Source of the DNA: Polaromonas sp.
GTDB lineage: Bacteria > Pseudomonadota > Gammaproteobacteria > Burkholderiales > Burkholderiaceae_C
DNA: 52,728 nucleotides
Direction: 5' to 3'
Assembly (NCBI GenBank): GCA_030655515.1
Contig: JAURVI010000028.1
Coordinates: 1-52,728 of the forward strand
Below the pieces are notes generated by a model. It saw only the letters and a list, made by a program, of their open reading frames with translations, had not been told where the DNA came from and searched no databases. The position numbers and the translations under genes are program-made. Position 1 is the stretch's first letter. Each line of letters starts with the position of its first letter. Shown here one piece after another: positions 25,500 to 34,492 of the stretch.

Positions 25500-26775
25500 A
25501 TGCAAGCTCCGGCTCAAAGCTCTCATCAACCGTCTTGCGCGTGCGTTGGGCGATGACATTGCGCGGAACATGAAAGCGTCTGGCGGCAGCGCCCATGTCG
25601 TAAGTCAATAATTCCGGATGACCCCGGGTCAAGATAAGGGTTGGCCTGGTAGGAACCACGCCCAAGGCTTTCATGATTTCACCAGCCACAGCGCGCGCCA
25701 GCAGGGGGGGAACGCTATTGCCAATCTGCCGAAAGCCGTGCCATTTGGTCATGTGAAACCTGAACCAGTCTGGGTACGAATGCAAGCGGGCAGCCTCACG
25801 CACGGTAATGACGCGAGGCAACGTCGGGTGAATCGGGCGTGGCGACGTGAAAGCGCCGCGCGCGCTGTCGGTTCCCGCCCTGAGGGTATTGCACAAGCCA
25901 GCCGGATCCAATTTATGAAACCGGCTGATGGGCTCAGCCTCGCCCGCCTCGGCTGCCAAGAACCGCTGCCGGGAAACCGGGTTATGCATAGTACGAAGGC
26001 TGGATGTCAGAAAATTCTTGTCGAAGTTTCGGCTGTAACTGAAATCTGTGGCATCCACTGCCGACCCACGCAATCGCTTGCCATAAGTAGACCGCGTCGT
26101 CCATCGCGTAGCCACCGCGTCAGAGTCAAGCAGCGCATCGAAATCGTCCGCATCGGGCAAGTCACCGATAGCCTCCCGGACAGTAACGCGCTTGCGCGCT
26201 TGCTCCGGATAAACGGGCAAACTCATATCCCCCCGAGCCGCTATCAAAAATAATCTACGTCGATCTTGCGGCACACCAAAATCTGCTGCATTCAGTACCC
26301 GATAAGGCAACAAGACGCGGTACCCGGATTTGGCAAGCGTCTCAATCAACTCCTCCAAAAACTTGACATGCTTGCCTAAGGTCAGCCCTTTGACGTTCTC
26401 AAAAACGCAATATTTGGGCCGCAATTCACGAACCAGCCGAACATAATGCCCAACCAACTGGTTCCGCGGATCGTCCAACGCGCGTTTTCCCATCATCGAG
26501 AACCCCTGGCATGGCGCACCTCCAAACACCACATCGATATCAACACCCTGCAGGGAGGCGCGCCCCCGAATCGCTTCGGCGGTCAGATCGGTAACGCTGG
26601 CACAGATAGCAGTGGAACGGGGAAAGTTGAACTCATGCGTGGCGCAATGAATCGGATCGATTTCCACGGCTGCGGCAACATCAAATCCAGCCTGTTCAAA
26701 TCCGAGCGAGAGCCCACCCGCTCCCGCAAACAGGTCCACGCCAACCGGACGTGACCGCCTTTGCAAATGTTTCAC
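25492..26775 (-). CDS. DNA (cytosine-5-)-methyltransferase of a type II restriction-modification system
   Basis: The 427-aa protein has C5-methyltransferase motif I DLFAGAGGLSLGF, motif IV GGAPCQGFS with catalytic C89, motif VI ENV, motif VIII QDRRRLFLIA and motif X GNSVPPLLA. The variable target-recognition region lies between VIII and IX. A ~50-residue tail follows motif X. It starts with GTG at 26775, with GAGGAAA just upstream. There is no N-terminal HTH extension, so self-regulation as in M.EcoRII is not expected. It probably protects the sequence cut by the adjacent endonuclease. Homing of the pair between trpD and trpC marks recent transfer. Confidence 0.93.
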   Translation of the reverse strand: MKHLQRRSRPVGVDLFAGAGGLSLGFEQAGFDVAAAVEIDPIHCATHEFNFPRSTAICASVTDLTAEAIRGRASLQGVDIDVVFGGAPCQGFSMMGKRALDDPRNQLVGHYVRLVRELRPKYCVFENVKGLTLGKHVKFLEELIETLAKSGYRVLLPYRVLNAADFGVPQDRRRLFLIAARGDMSLPVYPEQARKRVTVREAIGDLPDADDFDALLDSDAVATRWTTRSTYGKRLRGSAVDATDFSYSRNFDKNFLTSSLRTMHNPVSRQRFLAAEAGEAEPISRFHKLDPAGLCNTLRAGTDSARGAFTSPRPIHPTLPRVITVREAARLHSYPDWFRFHMTKWHGFRQIGNSVPPLLARAVAGEIMKALGVVPTRPTLILTRGHPELLTYDMGAAARRFHVPRNVIAQRTRKTVDESFEPELAYA

Positions 26776-26850
26776 GGTATTTCCTCGGATTTAGTTCAAT
26801 CAAACCACTGTACACAATTACATGCCTAAAAACCACCGGCGGGTCACTGG

Positions 26851-27894
26851 TTAGCTCTTGAAGGTCTGGGTCGCAACCACAAGCTGCTCCAGCTTGCCCT
26901 GGGCGGCGCCGGAGTCGATGGCCTGGCGGGCCAGCGCAATGCCGGCCTTTATGGAGTCGGCCACATTGGCCGCATACAGCGCGGCACCGGCGTTGAGGAT
27001 GACGATGTCGCGCGCGGCGCCCGGCTCGTTGGCGAGCACGCCTTTGAGCATGGCCATCGACTGTTCGGGCGTTTCGACCCGCAGCGTGCGGTTGCTGGCC
27101 ATGGCCAGGCCAAAGTCTTCCGGGTGGATCTCGTATTCGGTGATTTCACCGTTTTTGAGTTCGCCCACCACGGTGGCCGCGCCCAGTGACACCTCATCCA
27201 TGCCGTCTTTCCCGTAAACCACAAGCGCATGCTCGGCACCCAGACGCTGCAAGGCGCGCACCTGGATACCGACCAGGTCGGGGTGAAACACGCCCATCAG
27301 GATGTTGGGCGCGTCGGCCGGGTTGGTCAGCGGCCCCAGGATGTTGAAGATGGTGCGCACGCCGAGCTCCTTGCGGACCGGCGCGACGTTTTTCATGGCG
27401 GGGTGGTGGTTCGGCGCAAACATGAAGCCCACGCCGACCTCTTCGATACAGCGGGCAATCGCCTCTGGCGGCAGATTGATGTTGATGCCGAGCGCTTCGA
27501 GCACGTCGGCGCTGCCGGACTTGCTGCTGACGCTGCGCCCGCCGTGTTTGCTGACCTTGGCCCCTGCTGCGGCTGCCACAAACATCGAGCAGGTTGAGAT
27601 ATTGAAAGTATGCGAGCCGTCGCCGCCGGTGCCGACGATGTCCACCAGGTGCGTTTTGTCGGCCACATGGACCTTGGTCGAAAACTCGCGCATCACTTGC
27701 GCCGCCGCGGTGATCTCGCCAATGGTCTCCTTCTTCACGCGCAAACCGGTGATCAGCGCGGCCATCAGCACCGGTGACATCTCGCCGCTCATGATCAGAC
27801 GCATGATGTGCAGCATCTCGTCGTGAAAAATCTCGCGGTGCTCAATGACCCGCTGCAGGGCCTCCTGCGGTGTGATCTTGCTGGTCTGGGGCAT
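26851..27894 (-). CDS. trpD: Anthranilate phosphoribosyltransferase
   Basis: The 347-aa product has the PRPP-binding [17 protein letters not shown] motif, [21 protein letters not shown] and the [10 protein letters not shown] segment. It transfers phosphoribose to anthranilate. It lies 44 nt after trpG. Its stop is followed by 75 nt of AT-richer sequence that carries the likely signals of the inserted methyltransferase. Confidence 0.97.
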   Translation of the reverse strand: MPQTSKITPQEALQRVIEHREIFHDEMLHIMRLIMSGEMSPVLMAALITGLRVKKETIGEITAAAQVMREFSTKVHVADKTHLVDIVGTGGDGSHTFNISTCSMFVAAAAGAKVSKHGGRSVSSKSGSADVLEALGININLPPEAIARCIEEVGVGFMFAPNHHPAMKNVAPVRKELGVRTIFNILGPLTNPADAPNILMGVFHPDLVGIQVRALQRLGAEHALVVYGKDGMDEVSLGAATVVGELKNGEITEYEIHPEDFGLAMASNRTLRVETPEQSMAMLKGVLANEPGAARDIVILNAGAALYAANVADSIKAGIALARQAIDSGAAQGKLEQLVVATQTFKS

Positions 27895-27938
27895 TTGCTT
27901 TTGTCCTCAATGAGTGGGTTGGTCCGACAGGGCCGGCA

Positions 27939-28508
27939 TCATCTTTGCTCCATGAAGTTTTTCAGCATCGCATGGCCATGTTCGGTCAGGATGGACTCCG
28001 GGTGAAACTGCACCCCCTGAATCGGCAGGGTTTTGTGGCGCACGCCCATGATCTCGCCGTCATCGGTCCAGGCCGTCACGGCCAGCACCTCGGGGCAGGA
28101 CGATTTTTCAATCGCCAGCGAGTGGTAGCGGTTGACGGTGAACTGCTTGGGCAGGCCCGCGAACACGCCTTCCTGCGTGGTGCTGATCACGCTCGTCTTG
28201 CCGTGCATCAACTGCTGCGCGCGGACGATCTTGCCGCCAAAGGCGCTGCCTATCGCCTGGTGGCCCAGGCAGACGCCCAGGATCGGCAGCTTGCCCGCGA
28301 AATGCCGGATTGCCGCCACCGAAATGCCCGCCTCTGCCGGCGAGCAAGGACCGGGTGAAACCACCAGGAGGCCGGGATTGCGCGCGGCGATGCCTTCGAC
28401 CGTGATCTCGTCGTTGCGGAATACCTCGACCTCGGCGCCCAGCTCGCCGAAGTACTGGACGATGTTGTAGGTGAAGGAGTCGTAGTTGTCGATCATCAGG
28501 AGTTTCAT
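27939..28508 (-). CDS. trpG: Anthranilate synthase glutamine amidotransferase component
   Basis: The 189-aa class I amidotransferase has the oxyanion segment [11 protein letters not shown], nucleophile C80 in [10 protein letters not shown] and the HPES motif. It supplies ammonia to TrpE; the same type often also serves PabB. Its start overlaps the chorismate mutase stop by 4 bp. Confidence 0.97.
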   Translation of the reverse strand: MKLLMIDNYDSFTYNIVQYFGELGAEVEVFRNDEITVEGIAARNPGLLVVSPGPCSPAEAGISVAAIRHFAGKLPILGVCLGHQAIGSAFGGKIVRAQQLMHGKTSVISTTQEGVFAGLPKQFTVNRYHSLAIEKSSCPEVLAVTAWTDDGEIMGVRHKTLPIQGVQFHPESILTEHGHAMLKNFMEQR

Positions 28509-28822
28509 GTCTCAGGCCCCTCTTTCAGGCGCTTGAACTCGGCGCGCTCAAACTCGATGAACGCCGCGATCATGGCGCGGTAAGTGACGTCCATGACGGT
28601 TTCAGGCGCGCCCGCCTCGCGCGCTCGGGCGCGAACGCGGTCGATGATGAAGTCGATACGCGCCGTGTCCACAATCTGGTCGGCGCTTTGCTTGATGCGC
28701 GCCGCCTGAGCCACATAGCCGCCACGCTCGGCCAACAAGGCCACGATGCGATCATCCAAGGCGTCGATGTGATGGCGCACCTCGGCCATGGTCTCACAGC
28801 GCTGGATAGGGGGCTTGCTCAT
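28505..28822 (-). CDS. Chorismate mutase, AroQ class
   Basis: The ~105-aa all-helical protein has the AroQ/PchB pattern: [20 protein letters not shown], then AARIKQ and the helix [13 protein letters not shown]. It would convert chorismate to prephenate, competing with the TrpEG enzyme encoded beside it. The ATG at 28822 overlaps the trpE stop by 4 bp and its own stop overlaps trpG by 4 bp, so the three are translationally coupled. A chorismate mutase gene at this place is a recurring feature of Comamonadaceae trp operons. Confidence 0.85.
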   Translation of the reverse strand: MSKPPIQRCETMAEVRHHIDALDDRIVALLAERGGYVAQAARIKQSADQIVDTARIDFIIDRVRARAREAGAPETVMDVTYRAMIAAFIEFERAEFKRLKEGPET

Positions 28823-30396
28823 TGCAGACCCTCCTCGACCAGTTCGCTGGCCCGCAACAAGGCCCGCGCCTTGGCCTCGGTTTCCTTCCACTCCAGCTCG
28901 GGCACCGAGTCCGCCACCACGCCCGCCGCCGCCTGCACATACAGCATCTGGTCTTTGATGATGCCGGTGCGGATGGCAATGGCCACGTCCATGTCGCCCG
29001 CATAGCTGAGGTAGCCGCAAGCGCCGCCGTACAGGCCGCGTTTTGTCGGCTCCAACTGGTCGATCAATTCCATCGCATGCACTTTGGGCGCGCCGGTCAG
29101 GGTGCCGGCGGGGAAGGTGGCCTTGAGCACATCCATGCTGCTCATGCCTTCGAGCAGGATGCCTTCGACATTGCTGACGATGTGCATCACATGGCTGTAA
29201 CGCTCGACCGCAAAAGCTTCGGTCACCTTGACGCTGCCGGTTTTGGCAATGCGGCCGATGTCGTTGCGCGCCAGGTCGATCAGCATCACATGCTCGGCAC
29301 GCTCTTTCGGGTCATTGATCAGTTCCTGCTCCGCCGCCTTGTCGGCCTCGGGCGACGAGGCCCGGGGCCGCGTGCCAGCCAACGGCCGGATGGTGATCTT
29401 TTGCGCATCGACCTCGCCGACCCTGACCTGTTCCTGCCGCACCAGGATTTCCGGCGAAGCCCCGACCACGTGGAAGTCACCGAAGTGGTAGTAATACATG
29501 TAAGGGCTGGGATTGAGTGAACGCAGCGCGCGGTACAAAGACAGCGGCGACTCGGTGTAGCGCTTCTTGATGCGCTGACCGACCTGCACCTGCATGAAGT
29601 CACCGGCGGCAATCAGCTCCTTGGCGCGCGCCACGGCGGCAAGGTAGTCGGCCTTGGCGAACTCGTGCTCGACCGGGTGGCCCTGGGACGGCTTGACCCC
29701 CGGGGCGCTGACTGAATGCGTCAGTTGCTCGCGGAGCTCACTCAGACGCTTTTTTGCATGGGCATAGGCCTCGCCTTGGGCCGGGTCGGCATAGACGATC
29801 AGGTGCAGCTTGCCCGAGAGGTTGTCGATCACGGCCAGCTCTTCGCATTGCAGGAGCAGGATATCGGGGCAACCCAAGGTATCGGGCGGGCAGCTTTTTT
29901 CGAGCTTTTTCTCGATGTAGCGCACCGTGTCGTAACCGAAGTACCCGGCCAGCCCGCCGCAAAAACGCGGCAAGCCCGGGCGCAAGGCGACCTTGAAACG
30001 CTTTTGATAATCGCTGATGAAGTCCAGCGGGTTTTGCCGGGAGGTTTCGATCACCTGCCCGTCCTTGACCACCTCGGTCAGCGCGTCGGCGCCAAAACCG
30101 CTGGCGCGCACCAGGGTGCGGGCCGGCAGGCCGATAAAACTGTAGCGGCCAAAACGCTCGCCGCCGACGACAGACTCCAGCAAAAAGCTGTAGGCGCCGC
30201 CGGGCCGCCCCAAGGCGCCGACGGCCCCCTCGGGAGGCAGCGCAGCGTGGGGGCGCCCATCCTTGCCGCCGTCCTTGGAATGCGCGAGTTTGAGATACAG
30301 CGAAAGCGGGGTTTCAAGGTCGGCCAACGCCTGCGCCATCAGCGGAATGCGGTTGTAGCCCTGCAACGCAAGGCTTTCGAATTCAAGTTCAGTCAT
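28819..30396 (-). CDS. trpE: Anthranilate synthase component I
   Basis: The 525-aa protein starts MTELEFESLALQGYNRIPLM at the ATG at 30396, with AAGGA upstream. The chorismate-binding domain is intact (PLAGTRPRA, LIDLARNDIGRI, FPAGTLTGAPKVHAMELID), and the N-terminal LLESVVGGERFGRYSFIG region carries the tryptophan feedback site. Residues ~41-67 (KDGGKDGRPHAALPPEGAVG and following) are an insertion before that region and match a repeat found between lptB and rpoN. It is first gene of the operon. I saw no convincing leader peptide with Trp codons in the 247 nt upstream. Confidence 0.96.
   Translation of the reverse strand: MTELEFESLALQGYNRIPLMAQALADLETPLSLYLKLAHSKDGGKDGRPHAALPPEGAVGALGRPGGAYSFLLESVVGGERFGRYSFIGLPARTLVRASGFGADALTEVVKDGQVIETSRQNPLDFISDYQKRFKVALRPGLPRFCGGLAGYFGYDTVRYIEKKLEKSCPPDTLGCPDILLLQCEELAVIDNLSGKLHLIVYADPAQGEAYAHAKKRLSELREQLTHSVSAPGVKPSQGHPVEHEFAKADYLAAVARAKELIAAGDFMQVQVGQRIKKRYTESPLSLYRALRSLNPSPYMYYYHFGDFHVVGASPEILVRQEQVRVGEVDAQKITIRPLAGTRPRASSPEADKAAEQELINDPKERAEHVMLIDLARNDIGRIAKTGSVKVTEAFAVERYSHVMHIVSNVEGILLEGMSSMDVLKATFPAGTLTGAPKVHAMELIDQLEPTKRGLYGGACGYLSYAGDMDVAIAIRTGIIKDQMLYVQAAAGVVADSVPELEWKETEAKARALLRASELVEEGLQ
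30202..30258. repeat. GC-rich repeat copy inside trpE
   Basis: On the minus strand it reads GCGCCCCCACGCTGCGCTGC, then CTCCCGAGGGGGCCGTCG, then CTTGGGGCGGCCC. The same three blocks in the same order make up the lptB-rpoN copy at 49079-49149, with the middle shortened here. It is in frame and encodes HAALPPEGAVGALGRPGG. Confidence 0.7.
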
Positions 30397-30643
30397 CACG
30401 GCGGGATCCTTCACCGGTGGACAAACACGCCTGGCGTTGCCACCCATCATTCAAAACGCCCCGGAGACAGGGCTGGGGTGCTCATGCTGCGGGCAAGAGC
30501 GCATCAAATACGCGCGCAGGACGGCGGACAAGCCCCGTCCATGCGGACAACTGTCAGGCCCGCCAGGGCCAGGCTCCCCGGTCGCTGCTACCTGTTTGAA
30601 TGATGCGGTGAATGAACATAGGAATTTAGAACTTGCCCCCCGA

Positions 30644-31447
30644 TTATCGACGGACAAGTTCTTGGAGTGTAGCAAAAGCGCTAACTTTTATTTGGGCCAG
30701 ATCAATGGCTGCCAGCGCATCGACAAAACCATCGGCATCCACGCCCCGTATCGGCTCGCCATGGTTGTAGCCATAGGTCACCAGCACCACCGGGCAAGCC
30801 GCGGCCCGGGCGGCCAGCGCATCGTTGCTGGAGTCCCCAACCATCAGGGTTCGCGCGGGCAGGCTTCCCAGCGCTTCGCAGGTTTTGAGCAGCGGCAGGG
30901 GATCGGGCTTTTTGCGCTCGAACGAATCGCCGCCGAATACCAGGCAAAAAAACCCGTCCAACCCCTTGGCTTTGAGCAGGGGCACGGCAAACGCCTTCGG
31001 CTTGTTGGTCAGGCAGGCCAGCTTCAGGCCCCGGCCTTGCAGTTGCCGCAGGCCCTCGATCACACCGGGGTAAACGCTGGCATGCTGGCCGTTGATGGCC
31101 AGGTAATGGCGCTGGTAGCTGGCCCACGCGGCGGGAAAGAGCCGCGCCACATTTGCGTCCAAATTGACCGCTTCTTGCGCCCGCTCTTCAAGGACTGCGG
31201 CCACTTTTGAAACATGCGTTAAGACAGATTTAATCAGGTGCTCCGAGCCCTTGCCCACCAGCGGCTCAACCACCGCACGGTTGACCGGAGGCAGCGACAG
31301 ATCGGTCAGCATCCGGTTCAGGGCGACCGCAAAGTCACCCAGCGTGTCCACCAGGGTGCCGTCCAGGTCAATGATGGCCGCATCGAAAACGCTGTGGTTC
31401 AAGGTAATGGAGTTGAAAACAAATGCTCCGTTCCGCGCGGACTGCAC
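30644..31447 (-). CDS. gph: Phosphoglycolate phosphatase
   Basis: The ~267-aa HAD-family protein has motif I DLDGTLVDT, motif II CLTNKP, the lysine in ERKKPDPLPLL and motif III MVGDSSNDALAARAA. It removes 2-phosphoglycolate from Rubisco oxygenation or DNA repair. The GTG start at 31447 has no clear ribosome-binding site, so the true start may lie within the next 20 codons. Residues ~80-97 coincide with a possible short repeat shared with thiL. It is downstream of rpe and the cyclase gene on the same strand. Confidence 0.9.
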   Translation of the reverse strand: MQSARNGAFVFNSITLNHSVFDAAIIDLDGTLVDTLGDFAVALNRMLTDLSLPPVNRAVVEPLVGKGSEHLIKSVLTHVSKVAAVLEERAQEAVNLDANVARLFPAAWASYQRHYLAINGQHASVYPGVIEGLRQLQGRGLKLACLTNKPKAFAVPLLKAKGLDGFFCLVFGGDSFERKKPDPLPLLKTCEALGSLPARTLMVGDSSNDALAARAAACPVVLVTYGYNHGEPIRGVDADGFVDALAAIDLAQIKVSAFATLQELVRR

Positions 31448-31503
31448 TTGATAAAGTTTGAAACAGTTCAGAGTTTAGAACCAGGGCCGCCGGGCCGGAA
31501 CGA

Positions 31504-33204
31504 TCATGGCCCAATGGCCACAAGCGGAAAACTGGAATCCAGCGCGGCAATCAGTTCTCCCAGGGATGCCTCCAGACGCACCAACAGGTCGTCCATCGCT
31601 TCGCGCGGCTGGCCGTCATGGATGGCCTGCTCAAGCGCCTGGGCGTCAGATGGCACCCGTGTTGCGCCGATTTGCGCTGACACGCCGCGCAAGGCGTGGG
31701 TCAGCAGTTCCGCCGTGTTCAGGTCGCCCTGATCGAGCGCACTGCGGATTCGCGCCGGCGTGTCTTTGCGGCCTGCCAGGTAACGGCGAAGCATCGAGAC
31801 GTATAGCGCCTTGAGACCCATCGCGCGGGTGAGTCCCAGCGCGATGTCGAGCCCCGCAACCGCTTCAGGCAACGCGGCATCCGCCGACCCCGCCGCTTCG
31901 CACGCTGGCGTTGCGCTGCCCGAAGCGGCAGAAGCACCCGCAGCCTCCAGTCTCTCGATGATTTTGCGCAGATCGGCAGCGGCGTCCGCCCGCTGCGCGG
32001 GGGTCAGGCGGCCCACGTCGATTTCCACGCGCATTCCCGGCCGGTCGCACTGGATGATTGCGGACTCGTCGGACGAAGAAGCGCCGCCAGGATGAACTGC
32101 ATAAACCGTAATGGGTTCGGAAAATCCTTTGACCGTCACCGGGTCCCGCGCGTCGGCCCGAATGTCGTCTTGCACCAAGGCATAGGTTTCGCTCGAAATC
32201 AGTATCTCGCCGGGCTCGGCGGCCTGCTCCAGCCGGGCGGCCAGATTGACTTCACGCCCGATGATCGTGTAATCCATGCGGAGATTGCTGCCGAAATTGC
32301 CCACGTCGCAAAATCCCGAATTGATGCCTATGCGTATTTCGAAAGTCTTGTTGATACCCATGTTTCGCCAACGCACCTGAAGCTCATCCATGCGGTTTTG
32401 CATCGCAAGCGCCATCCTGACGCACTGCACGGCATCCTGGCGAACCCCCAGCGTGTGGGGATCGCCAAAAAAGATGACCATGGCGTCGCCAATGAATTTA
32501 TCCAGCGTCGCGCCGTAGTCGGCAGCGATCTGAGACATTTCCGCGAAATAACTGTTCAGCAAAAGCGTGACCTCTTCAGGCTGCCATTGCGCCGTTGACG
32601 CGGTGAAGTTCTTGATGTCGGAAAAGAACACCGTGAGTCTTTTGCGTTGCGTCTGGATTTCAGCCTGGCGAGAGCCATCGAAAAGCGACTGGTACACCTG
32701 TGGCGCAAGATAGCGCGACAGCTTTTCAGACAACTCCTTCAGCCGCCTGGCATTGGCGTTGCGTTCCAGGTGAAGCTTGAGGCGCGCAAGAAGAATGGGG
32801 GGGCTGATCGGCTTGGTCACGTAGTCGGTTGCGCCGAGATCCAGACCTCTTTGCTCTTCCTCCACGCTGCTCAGGGCGGTGAGAAAAATAACCGGGATAT
32901 CGGCGGTGCGCGGGTCGCGCCCGAGCCGATCCAGCACCGCGTAGCCGTCCATGTCGGGCATCATGACGTCCAGCAAAATGAGGTCGGGACGCTTGTCCGA
33001 CGCCGCCATCTGCAAGCCGGTCTCGCCGGACGCGGACGCCATGACCTCATACTGGCCCTCCAACAAGGCCGTGAGGAAAAAGCGGATGTCAGCAGTATCT
33101 TCAACCACCAGAATGCGGGGCCGATGCGGCCGCCGCTGGGCGGTTGTGGCGTCGGCGCTGGCGTGCAATAACTCGCCCGCTTCGGTTCTCACTGCTTTAT
33201 TCAT
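31504..33204 (-). CDS. Response regulator with adenylate cyclase and C-terminal HPt domain
   Basis: The 566-aa protein joins three domains. The receiver (~30-145) has D79 in LLDVMMPDMDG and K131. The class III nucleotidyl cyclase (~185-365) has metal ligands D196 (FFSDIKNF) and D240 (KFIGDAM), the adenine-type K236, D311, and N320/R324 (NLAAR). The last ~110 residues resemble a histidine phosphotransfer domain with H502 in THALRGVSAQIGA. All catalytic residues look intact, so it may make cAMP under control of phosphorelay input and also relay phosphate. No cognate kinase gene is adjacent. It lies between rpe and gph. Confidence 0.88.
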   Translation of the reverse strand: MNKAVRTEAGELLHASADATTAQRRPHRPRILVVEDTADIRFFLTALLEGQYEVMASASGETGLQMAASDKRPDLILLDVMMPDMDGYAVLDRLGRDPRTADIPVIFLTALSSVEEEQRGLDLGATDYVTKPISPPILLARLKLHLERNANARRLKELSEKLSRYLAPQVYQSLFDGSRQAEIQTQRKRLTVFFSDIKNFTASTAQWQPEEVTLLLNSYFAEMSQIAADYGATLDKFIGDAMVIFFGDPHTLGVRQDAVQCVRMALAMQNRMDELQVRWRNMGINKTFEIRIGINSGFCDVGNFGSNLRMDYTIIGREVNLAARLEQAAEPGEILISSETYALVQDDIRADARDPVTVKGFSEPITVYAVHPGGASSSDESAIIQCDRPGMRVEIDVGRLTPAQRADAAADLRKIIERLEAAGASAASGSATPACEAAGSADAALPEAVAGLDIALGLTRAMGLKALYVSMLRRYLAGRKDTPARIRSALDQGDLNTAELLTHALRGVSAQIGATRVPSDAQALEQAIHDGQPREAMDDLLVRLEASLGELIAALDSSFPLVAIGP

Positions 33205-33283
33205 GGTCCGGCTCTTTCAGTCAACCCAATGGCGTCCAGCGCTCGAATTCACCCGAATCTTTGGCCAGCGACTGCCCGCTGCA

Positions 33284-33979
33284 TCACTTCGCCAGCGCTG
33301 CCCGCATCGCGGCGATCACCACCCTGTAATCCGGCTTGCCGAAAATCGCGCTGCCGGCCACAAAGGTGTCGGCGCCGGCCGCGGCCACGCGCGCAATGTT
33401 CTCAAGCTTGACGCCCCCATCGACTTCCAGGCGTATGTCTTTGCCCGACGCGGTGATGCGTTTGCGCGCCTGCTCGATCTTGCGCAAGGCCGAGTCGATG
33501 AACCCCTGGCCGCCAAAGCCGGGGTTGACACTCATGATCAGAATCAGGTCGATGTCTTCGATGACCCAGTCCAGCACGTCCAGCGGCGCGGCCGGGTTGA
33601 ACGCCAGCCCGGCCTGGCAGCCTTTGGCCTTGATGGCCTGCACGCTGCGATGCACATGGCCGGATGCGTCGGGGTGAAAGCTGATCAGGTCGGCGCCGGC
33701 GTCGGCAAAAGCCGCGGCCAGCGCATCGACCGGCTGCACCATCAGATGCACATCAATCGGCACCGCCGTGCCGTCGGCCCTTTGGGCGTGCGGCTTGAGG
33801 GCGCTGCAAATCATCGGCCCGAAGGTCAGATTCGGCACGTAATGGTTGTCCATCACGTCAAAATGAATCCAGTCGGCGCCGGCGGCAATCACGGCCTGGA
33901 GCTCTTCGCCCAGGCGTGCAAAATCGGCCGACAAAAGGGAGGGGGCAATCCGGTACGCCGGTGACTTGGTTGGGCTCAT
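33284..33979 (-). CDS. rpe: Ribulose-phosphate 3-epimerase
   Basis: The 231-aa TIM barrel has [15 protein letters not shown], the metal-site [32 protein letters not shown] and EVDGGV. It interconverts ribulose 5-phosphate and xylulose 5-phosphate. The ATG at 33979 ([14 protein letters not shown]) is chosen; upstream in-frame codons run into the divergent apaG control region. It is divergent from apaG with an 85-nt gap. Confidence 0.96.
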   Translation of the reverse strand: MSPTKSPAYRIAPSLLSADFARLGEELQAVIAAGADWIHFDVMDNHYVPNLTFGPMICSALKPHAQRADGTAVPIDVHLMVQPVDALAAAFADAGADLISFHPDASGHVHRSVQAIKAKGCQAGLAFNPAAPLDVLDWVIEDIDLILIMSVNPGFGGQGFIDSALRKIEQARKRITASGKDIRLEVDGGVKLENIARVAAAGADTFVAGSAIFGKPDYRVVIAAMRAALAK

Positions 33980-34064
33980 CCCGAGATTGTCGCAGCAAGC
34001 ACGGACATCTTTCAACCAGGCGTCCATCAGGGCGGTTAACATGGGCATCATTCTTGCCAAAACC

Positions 34065-34475
34065 ATGCCGAAATACCAGTTTTCCTGCGAAGTCCTGCCG
34101 CACTACCTGCCAGAGCAATCCGCGCCCGAAGACGGCGTGTATGGGTTTGCCTACACCGTCACGATCACCAACACCGGTGCAGTGGCGGCACAACTGATTT
34201 CGCGCCACTGGATCATCAGCGACGCCAAAGGCCACAGCGAAGAAGTCAAGGGCCTGGGCGTGGTCGGCCACCAACCACTGCTCAAACCCGGCGAGTCCTT
34301 CCAGTACAGCAGTGGTTCGCGCCTGCGCACGCCGAGCGGCACCATGCATGGCTGCTACTTTTTTGTCGCCGAAGATGGCGAACGTTTCGAGGCGGCCATT
34401 CCGATGTTTGTACTTGATGCGAGTCATTCCGCCGCCCCCGGCTGCGCAGCCGGGGGCGGCCGGGTGCTGCACTGA
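34065..34475 (+). CDS. apaG: ApaG protein (DUF525)
   Basis: The 136-aa fibronectin-III-like protein shows [44 protein letters not shown] and the glycine-rich [10 protein letters not shown]. It is linked to Co2+/Mg2+ tolerance and pyrophosphate binding; its biochemical role is unclear. Residues 123-132 ([10 protein letters not shown]), just before the conserved RVLH end, are encoded by a perfect 30-bp palindrome, an in-frame insertion relative to the family. Confidence 0.93.
   Translation: MPKYQFSCEVLPHYLPEQSAPEDGVYGFAYTVTITNTGAVAAQLISRHWIISDAKGHSEEVKGLGVVGHQPLLKPGESFQYSSGSRLRTPSGTMHGCYFFVAEDGERFEAAIPMFVLDASHSAAPGCAAGGGRVLH
34431..34460. repeat. Perfect 30-bp palindrome inside apaG
   Basis: Two 15-nt arms, GCCGCCCCCGGCTGC and its exact complement, meet without a spacer. 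The palindrome begins at a codon boundary and occupies exactly ten codons. It could form a very stable cruciform or RNA hairpin 15 nt before the apaG stop. Confidence 0.95.
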
Positions 34476-34492
34476 CGCCATCGGCACCGGCT

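Noticed and set aside
26776..26850. Target-site duplication or inverted repeats flanking the restriction-modification pair
   Set aside because: I compared this flank with 24671-24683 and found no shared direct or inverted repeat, so the insertion mechanism cannot be stated.
27895..27938. Half-match (TTGAGGACA and CCTGTCGGACC) to the three-copy stem-loop in the trpG-trpD gap
   Set aside because: The two halves are in reversed order and do not form the same stem, so it is probably chance.
30397..30643. Trp attenuator leader peptide upstream of trpE
   Set aside because: No short frame with clustered Trp codons and no terminator/antiterminator pair were found.
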